This document shows, piece after piece, positions 58,365 to 64,000 of a stretch of DNA of 64,000 nt. The notes below the pieces were generated by a model, which saw nothing but the letters and a program-made list of their open reading frames with translations, was not told where the DNA came from and searched no databases. The DNA comes from Burkholderiales bacterium. GTDB lineage: Bacteria > Pseudomonadota > Gammaproteobacteria > Burkholderiales > Burkholderiaceae_D. Numbering within the stretch: the stretch's first letter is position 1; each line of letters begins with the position of its first letter. The stretch is taken from the NCBI GenBank assembly GCA_016200895.1, contig JACQDX010000033.1:1-64000 (forward strand), written 5' to 3'. Both the position numbers and the translations under genes were made by a program.

Positions 58365-60410
58365 ATGAAAATTTTGCAAAGCTGGATAGCTGGTGTGTGG
58401 ACAGGTGCGGAAGCTCAACAAGTTCTACATAGTGCTATCGATGGCAGCGCGATCTACGCCAGCCATGCCGAAGCCCTGGACTTCGGAGCGGCGCTGACTT
58501 ATGCAAAACAGGTCGGCCTGAAAAATTTGCTGGCGCTGGACTTTCAGCAACGTGCCGCTATCTTGCGCACACTGGCCAGATACCTGACTGAACACAAGGA
58601 AGAGTTATATGCCATTTCATCCCACACCGGTGCGACGCGCAGTGATAGCTGGATAGATATAGAGGGTGGTGCAGGTACCGTATTTGCCTACGCCAGCATA
58701 GGCACGAATGAATTCCCATCAGGGAATGTGGTGCACGAAGGCCCCGCCATGCCATTGGGTAAACAGGGTCATTTTTCTGGCACGCATATCCTGGTACCGC
58801 GGCAGGGCGTGGCGGTGCATATCAATGCCTTCAATTTTCCGGTATGGGGTTTGCTGGAAAAATTTGCTCCCAGCTTTTTGGCGGGCATGCCATGCATCGT
58901 CAAACCGGCGACAGCAACCTCGTATCTGACCGAAGCCCTGGTCAGGCAAATTCATACGAGTGGCTTACTGCCTGAAGGTAGCTTGCAACTGATCATCGGT
59001 TCCACCGGTAATCTGCTTGATTTGCTGGAAGAAACCGATGTTGTTACCTTCACCGGTTCTGCGGCCACGGCGGCGCAATTGAAGGTGCATTCGAATATCG
59101 TGCGTCGTTCCATCCCCTTCAATGCTGAAGCTGATTCATTGAATTGCGCGATACTCGGGCCAGATGTGGTGGCTGGTGATGAAGAACTGGATCTGTACGT
59201 GAAAGAGGTGGTGCGTGAAATGACGGCCAAGGCCGGGCAAAAATGTACGGCCATACGCAGGGCTATGGTGCCTGCTGCACAACTGGATGTGGTGGCAGAA
59301 AAAATACGCGCCAGGCTAGAGAAAACTGTCGTTGGTGATCCACGTCTTGAAGGTGTACGCATGGGGCCGCTGGCCAGTCGTGCACAGCAGCATGATGTAC
59401 TCGCCAGTATTCAGCAACTGGCAGAGGGTAATCAAATCATCTGTGGTGGGACTGTGCCCACGCAATTGCAGGGTGAAGGGCTTGAGCAGGGAGCTTTCGT
59501 TTCCCCAACCCTGATAGTCTGTCGTCAACCCATGCAAAATCGGGCAGTGCACGAGATTGAAGCCTTTGGTCCGGTGACAACCCTGATGCCTTATCAGGAC
59601 ATACAGGAAGCTCTGACACTGGCAGCAAAAGGTAACGGCAGCCTGGTGGCTACCCTGGTCACCAAAGACCCGCATATCGCCACCATAGCCATACCGCATA
59701 TGGCGGCACGGCATGGTCGTTTGATGATATTGAATACCGAGTCAGCACCAGAATCAACCGGCCATGGTTCACCCTTGCCGCAATTGAAGCATGGCGGCCC
59801 TGGCCGTGCCGGTGGTGGTGAAGAACTGGGTGGCAGTCGTGCAGTCAAACATTATCTGCAAAGAGCGGCCGTACAAGGTTCACCCACCATGCTGGCAGCA
59901 GTCACGGCAGAGCATGTGCGTGGTGCTGCCGTGCTGGAATCCGACATTCATCCTTTCCGCCGCTATTTTGAAGACTTGCAGATCGGTATGTCCTTGCTGA
60001 CGCACAGACGTACCGTGAGTGAAGCCGATATTGTTGCCTTCGGCGGTTTGTCCGGCGACTTTTTCTATATGCATTTTGATGAGATCGCTGCCAAAGAAAG
60101 CCCTTTCGGCAAGCGTATTGCGCATGGTTATTTTGTGCTGTCAGCGGCTGCCGGTTTATTCGTATCTCCTGCACCCGGCCCTGTCCTGGCCAACTATGGC
60201 CTCGATACCTTGCGCTTCATCAAACCGGTAGGGATAGGTGACACTATCCGTGCACGCCTGACTTGCAAGCGCAAGATAGACAGGCAAAAGAAAGATGCCA
60301 AAGGTGTGGGGCAGGGCGTGGTAGCCTGGGATGTGGAAGTGAGCAATCAGGACAATGAACTGGTGGCGTCCTATGATATTTTGACACTGGTAGCTAAAAA
60401 AGCGGATTGA
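58365..60410 (+). CDS. paaZ: Oxepin-CoA hydrolase / aldehyde dehydrogenase PaaZ
   Basis: The bifunctional 681-residue enzyme opens the oxepin ring and oxidises the resulting aldehyde. Residues 1 to about 515 are an aldehyde dehydrogenase with the nucleophile in AGQKCTAIRRAMV and a conserved Glu in NAEADSLNC. Residues about 545-681 are a MaoC hotdog hydratase (GLSGDFFYMHFDEIAAKESP; GKRIAHGYFVLSAAAGL). It ends the paa operon and is followed by a terminator hairpin. Confidence 0.95.
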   Translation: MKILQSWIAGVWTGAEAQQVLHSAIDGSAIYASHAEALDFGAALTYAKQVGLKNLLALDFQQRAAILRTLARYLTEHKEELYAISSHTGATRSDSWIDIEGGAGTVFAYASIGTNEFPSGNVVHEGPAMPLGKQGHFSGTHILVPRQGVAVHINAFNFPVWGLLEKFAPSFLAGMPCIVKPATATSYLTEALVRQIHTSGLLPEGSLQLIIGSTGNLLDLLEETDVVTFTGSAATAAQLKVHSNIVRRSIPFNAEADSLNCAILGPDVVAGDEELDLYVKEVVREMTAKAGQKCTAIRRAMVPAAQLDVVAEKIRARLEKTVVGDPRLEGVRMGPLASRAQQHDVLASIQQLAEGNQIICGGTVPTQLQGEGLEQGAFVSPTLIVCRQPMQNRAVHEIEAFGPVTTLMPYQDIQEALTLAAKGNGSLVATLVTKDPHIATIAIPHMAARHGRLMILNTESAPESTGHGSPLPQLKHGGPGRAGGGEELGGSRAVKHYLQRAAVQGSPTMLAAVTAEHVRGAAVLESDIHPFRRYFEDLQIGMSLLTHRRTVSEADIVAFGGLSGDFFYMHFDEIAAKESPFGKRIAHGYFVLSAAAGLFVSPAPGPVLANYGLDTLRFIKPVGIGDTIRARLTCKRKIDRQKKDAKGVGQGVVAWDVEVSNQDNELVASYDILTLVAKKAD

Positions 60411-60470
60411 ATTTCCTTGTCATTGCAGGGTATTGTTTGAAATTTAATTAAGTTGCTTTAAAATTAATTG

Positions 60471-60516
60471 ACTGGCTTGCGTTCAGGTAGAGAACGCAGG
60501 CCAGTGTTACTTTTCA
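60471..60516 (+). terminator. Terminator of the paa operon
   Basis: ACTGGCTTGCGTTC (60471-60484) pairs with GAACGCAGGCCAGT (60492-60505), 14 bp with one G-T pair, over a 7-base loop. A short TTTT follows after GTTAC. It lies 60 bases after paaZ. Confidence 0.75.
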
Positions 60517-60651
60517 GTATATGGTTTTGTCAATATTCTTCAAATGCAGACCTCTGGCTACCGGATTAACTTCAAATTCCCCCTCGATCTGATACTATTT
60601 CTGTAATGCCCAAGTTCTAAAAATCGTCCAATCTCAATATAATTTCATCCC

Positions 60652-63483
60652 ATGGAAATGTTCGTTACCAATGACGAAGTAGAACAATGGGAACGCGAAT
60701 TGCCAGGTTTGCGAGGGATGGAATTATTGGATATGCAGCTATGTCTGGCCTGGCATCTGCGTCAGCGTGACACTGCCAGAGCTTTGTATCTGGCGCAAAC
60801 GGCAGAGCATCTGCTGAACGATTTCTTCCCCAATCATCCTGAAACAGATTCCGGTAGTGAGCAATTCAGGCTCATGCGGTCCAGATTGGTACTGGTCAGG
60901 GCTGAGGCTGCCTGGTTGTACGGCGAGTTCGATAAGTCGGCCCAGTTATCAAACCTGGCTTTGCAGCTGGCTGCAGATGGTGCATCTGCCGAGGCTGCCT
61001 GTTGCACTGCAGATGCACGTTTTTTGCTCGCCTGTATTGGCTTGCAAAAAGGCGAAGTACCAGTAGTTGAGTTTGAGATCGGCCAGGCCATGCAGTTTGC
61101 CCGTCAAGCCAAAGATTATATGCGCGAGGTGGCGGCTGAATCCCTTCTGGCAAATCAACTGGTATTGCGCAATTTGCCGTTAGCACTGGAGCGCTGGGGC
61201 GAAAGTCGCAATCCTGAAAGCCAGAGTACGGATCTTTTCATGCGCAGTTATATCAATGAATTTTTGATGTACACCTACTCCCTCACCAGTGACTTCGGTG
61301 AGTCAGCTGCGCGCGGCATACAGGTATTTGAATTTGCCCGGAATTACGGGCAAAAGCGCCGCATGATCAATGTCGCCAGCAATGTTGGCGATGCCTTTAA
61401 CAGCATGAGTGATCATCAGTCAGCATTACAATGGATACAAGATGGCCTGGATCTGGCCCGGACCGCTGGCTGGCCAAATAGCGTTGCCAGTTGTCTGATA
61501 CAAATGTCTGAGACTTTGCGCCGGTTGGGACGTTTGGAAGCTGCCAAAGAGATGTTGGAAAATGCCTTGCCTATCGTTGCACGCGTGGCAGGCTCCCGCT
61601 CGCATTTGCTGGCCCTGCGCTATTTGGGAGACTTGTCTCTGGACATGGGCGATTATGCAATGGCCTTGACTAGCTTCTTTGATCTGATCTCCTGGGCGGA
61701 TAAAAAAAATCATCTGGATTTTCGTATAGGATCACGCCGTGGTTATGCAAATGCCTTATCCATGCAGGGGCAGGCCAAGGCAGCGTTGGCGGCGGCACTG
61801 GAAGCACTGGCACTTGCACGCCAGAGTACCGATAGTTACCGGCATATAGAAGTCTTGCGCGTCCTCGCAGCTCTGTATATGCGCCATAGTTTGCCTGAAC
61901 CGGCAGAAATGCAGGCAGCCAGCGCCCCCTTGCATTATTTGCGCATGGCACTGGATCTGGCCGGGCATATCAGCGGCTTTACTATACCTGCTGACCTGTA
62001 TGAAGAAATAGCCCATGCCTATGCCGCTGCTGACAGTTTTCGTGAAGCCTATGAATTTGGTCAGCTTGCCCTTACCGCCCGTGAAAAAAGCCATAACCGT
62101 GCGTCTGCCAATCGCCTGAATGCCATGCAACTCAGCCAGCAGACTGAACGCATGAAGGCGGAAAGCGAACACCTGCGTCAACTGGCCACTGCTGAAGCCC
62201 AGCGTGCCGAAGTCTTGCAACAAACCAGCGTAGTACTGGAAAAATTGGGGACCATAGGACAGGAAATTACCGCCAGCCTGGATGCTGCAGCGGTCTTCGA
62301 TGCATTGAATCGCCATGTCCATGATTTATTGCATGTCACAGCCTTTGTTATCTATATGATGGATGACGACCAGCAAAGCATGACCTCAGCTTTTGGCGTG
62401 GAGAATGGCATACCGATAGAACCAGATACGGTATATATGTCCAGCCTGGTGTCTAACTCAATACGTTGCGTCAAAGAGCGCCGTGAAGTTGTCATAGAGC
62501 TGGCAGCCGAAGATGAATTGCCCGGCCTGATACCAGGTACGGAAATGGTACACAGCATGCTTTTTGCACCGCTGATTATTGGCGACAGAATATTGGGGGC
62601 GATGACCATACAGTCTTCGCGTCAGCATGTGTATGGTGACAGAGAGCGGATGATCTTTCGTTCGCTATGTGCTTATGGTGCGATTGCCCTTGGCAATGCG
62701 GACGCATATATGCGCTTGCAAAAAACCCAGGAGCATTTGCTGGCACAGGAAAAGCTGGCAGCCCTGGGCTCACTGGTCGCTGGCGTTGCACATGAACTCA
62801 ATACGCCCATAGGCAATTGTCTGCTGGTTGCCAGTACCTTACAGGATGGTAGTCGCTATCTGAGTAGTAAGCTGGCAGGACAAACCTTGCGGCGCTCTGA
62901 CTTGAATAATTTTTGTGAAGAAGTCAAAACCTCATCAGAGATACTGATGCGTGGATTGAGTAGCGCCGCGACTCTGGTCAGCAGCTTCAAACAGGTGGCT
63001 GTAGACCGCACGTCTGAGCACAGGCGCAGCTTTGATCTGCGCCAGGTTTTGCACGACATCATTGCGACCCTGAATATACGCATCACTCAAACCGGGCACA
63101 GCATACAAGTGAATGTACCGTATAACATTCACATGGATAGTTACCCGGGGTCTCTTGGGCAGGTGATCAGCAATCTGGTGGAAAACTCCATCCTGCATGC
63201 TTTCGATAAAAGACAGGCGGGCCATATGGATATCAATGTCACACTGATGGATGCGCAGCGCGTACTGATCGCGTTCAGTGATGATGGCGCTGGCATACCA
63301 GAAGAAAATCAAAAGAGGATTTTTGATCCTTTTTTTACTACCAAGCTCGGACAGGGCGGCAGTGGTTTAGGGCTGAATATTTGCTACAACATTACTACTT
63401 CGATTTTGCACGGACAACTCAGTGTTAAAAGCAGTCTTGGAGCCGGAACCAGTTTTTATCTGGATTTACCCCTCGTTGTATGA
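60652..63483 (+). CDS. Orphan sensor histidine kinase with TPR-like and GAF domains
   Basis: The 943-residue protein has a helical N-terminal half of TPR-like repeats (about residues 1-500; ALQWIQDGLDLARTAGWPNS and neighbouring repeats), a short coiled coil (about 500-535), a GAF domain (about 540-690), then kinase domains. The H-box is AHELNTPIGN with His714, the N-box SNLVENS lies near residue 845, and FFTTKLGQGGSGLGLNI is the F/G2 region. No signal peptide or membrane helix is seen, so it should be cytoplasmic. No receiver domain or neighbouring response regulator is present; its partner is unknown. Confidence 0.88.
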   Translation: MEMFVTNDEVEQWERELPGLRGMELLDMQLCLAWHLRQRDTARALYLAQTAEHLLNDFFPNHPETDSGSEQFRLMRSRLVLVRAEAAWLYGEFDKSAQLSNLALQLAADGASAEAACCTADARFLLACIGLQKGEVPVVEFEIGQAMQFARQAKDYMREVAAESLLANQLVLRNLPLALERWGESRNPESQSTDLFMRSYINEFLMYTYSLTSDFGESAARGIQVFEFARNYGQKRRMINVASNVGDAFNSMSDHQSALQWIQDGLDLARTAGWPNSVASCLIQMSETLRRLGRLEAAKEMLENALPIVARVAGSRSHLLALRYLGDLSLDMGDYAMALTSFFDLISWADKKNHLDFRIGSRRGYANALSMQGQAKAALAAALEALALARQSTDSYRHIEVLRVLAALYMRHSLPEPAEMQAASAPLHYLRMALDLAGHISGFTIPADLYEEIAHAYAAADSFREAYEFGQLALTAREKSHNRASANRLNAMQLSQQTERMKAESEHLRQLATAEAQRAEVLQQTSVVLEKLGTIGQEITASLDAAAVFDALNRHVHDLLHVTAFVIYMMDDDQQSMTSAFGVENGIPIEPDTVYMSSLVSNSIRCVKERREVVIELAAEDELPGLIPGTEMVHSMLFAPLIIGDRILGAMTIQSSRQHVYGDRERMIFRSLCAYGAIALGNADAYMRLQKTQEHLLAQEKLAALGSLVAGVAHELNTPIGNCLLVASTLQDGSRYLSSKLAGQTLRRSDLNNFCEEVKTSSEILMRGLSSAATLVSSFKQVAVDRTSEHRRSFDLRQVLHDIIATLNIRITQTGHSIQVNVPYNIHMDSYPGSLGQVISNLVENSILHAFDKRQAGHMDINVTLMDAQRVLIAFSDDGAGIPEENQKRIFDPFFTTKLGQGGSGLGLNICYNITTSILHGQLSVKSSLGAGTSFYLDLPLVV

Positions 63484-63654
63484 ATTTGTAAAATAACAAG
63501 AATTGTAGAAAGCGTATGCACAAAAATGAGATCTTCATAAAAAGTCAACGCTTGAATTTGATCCTTGTCAAGCATCCTTTTTTTGTCGCGCTTACTTGAA
63601 AATCTGGTCGAATTCACCTATTGTGCAATGCACCAATAATAACAAGGTACACAA

Positions 63655-64000
63655 TTGGCTAATCAACACACTAAAAGCAGCCTTGCAGGCTTGACTCTGG
63701 CTGCTGTCGGCATCGTCTACGGCGATATAGGTACAAGTCCTCTTTACACGATGAAAGAGGTATTTTCAAAGGAACATGGTCTTCCCCTGAATGAGGCGAA
63801 TATTTTTGGCGTGGTCTCGCTGATTGTCTGGGGGCTGCTGATCATTGTTGCGATCAAGTACGTGACTTTAATACTCAGGGCAGATAACCGTGGTGAAGGC
63901 GGTATTATGGCCTTGACGGCGTTAGCATTGGAGTCTGTAGGCAAATCTTCAAAATGGCATTTCACTTTGCTTGTTTTGGGATTGTTTGGTGCCGCGCTAT
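63655..64000 (+). CDS. kup: Kup potassium uptake protein, N-terminal part
   Basis: The frame from a TTG at 63655 (AAGG upstream) runs off the window after 115 codons. It contains [20 protein letters not shown] at about residues 13-32, the signature of Kup/HAK potassium transporters, and a second hydrophobic segment near 48-72. Kup is a proton-coupled low-affinity potassium uptake system. The C-terminal part is outside the window. Confidence 0.9.
   Translation, partial: MANQHTKSSLAGLTLAAVGIVYGDIGTSPLYTMKEVFSKEHGLPLNEANIFGVVSLIVWGLLIIVAIKYVTLILRADNRGEGGIMALTALALESVGKSSKWHFTLLVLGLFGAAL

Noticed and set aside
63550..63573. Inverted repeat GCTTGA/TCAAGC before kup
   Set aside because: The 6-bp arms with a 12-base loop are weak even though T residues follow; it is neither a clear terminator for the kinase gene nor a known riboswitch.

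Overview
The window is 64 kb of a betaproteobacterial chromosome. Gene content and order (S10/spc/alpha ribosomal block running from L14 to L17; a pilMNOPQ operon divergent from a PBP1A gene and followed by shikimate genes; cyaY/lptM; a paa cluster) point to Burkholderiales, and I infer the Oxalobacteraceae (Undibacterium-like). That placement is recognition, not a computed phylogeny. Base composition looks near 50 percent GC with no large foreign island. The one complete mobile element is an IS4-family insertion sequence at about 46.5-47.8 kb.

Layout. 1-8901 (+): ribosomal protein, translocon and RNA polymerase genes rplN(partial)-rplX-rplE-rpsN-rpsH-rplF-rplR-rpsE-rpmD-rplO-secY-infA-rpmJ-rpsM-rpsK-rpsD-rpoA-rplQ, with terminator-like hairpins in each of the last gaps. 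9155-12072 (+): cutA, dsbD and a 1-Cys peroxiredoxin. 12147-18713 (-): sbcB, corA, an AGMO-like fatty acid hydroxylase family gene, a YhhN/lysoplasmalogenase gene, hemB and engB. The hemB-engB gap holds a highly structured, terminator-ended candidate small RNA on the + strand. 18931-25771 (+): cytochrome c4, system II cytochrome c maturation (resB, ccsA), the periplasmic methionine sulfoxide repair pair msrPQ, and an acyltransferase. 25762-28298: lptM (-), cyaY (+) and a disrupted PBP1A gene (-). 28613-39162 (+): pilMNOPQ, a nine-repeat Ig-like lipoprotein, a fused aroK-aroB gene and dgt. 39356-46424 (+): a DUF4197 protein, a branched-chain amino acid ABC transporter with a fused permease-ATPase, and a secreted alpha/beta hydrolase. 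46491-47812: IS4-family element flanked by REP-like half palindromes. 48359-60410: a VOC protein, paaX (-) and the phenylacetate operon paaABCDE-paaG-paaI-paaK-paaJ-paaY-paaZ (+). 60652-64000 (+): an orphan TPR-GAF histidine kinase and the start of a Kup potassium transporter.

Functional links. DsbD, cytochrome c4, ResB and CcsA form a periplasmic redox and c-type cytochrome group, and MsrPQ draws on respiratory-chain electrons. The pil genes encode the type IV pilus alignment complex and secretin. The paa cluster takes phenylacetate to phenylacetyl-CoA, epoxidises and isomerises it, opens the ring and thiolytically shortens it; the steps done by PaaF and PaaH are not encoded here. A long inverted repeat overlapping a consensus -10 upstream of paaA is a likely PaaX operator.

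Points most worth a second look: the PBP1A gene appears to have lost about 100 codons including its KTG motif; the hemB-engB sRNA candidate; the adjacent AGMO-like and lysoplasmalogenase genes, which suggest ether-lipid cleavage; and the repeat lipoprotein lodged between pilQ and aroKB.
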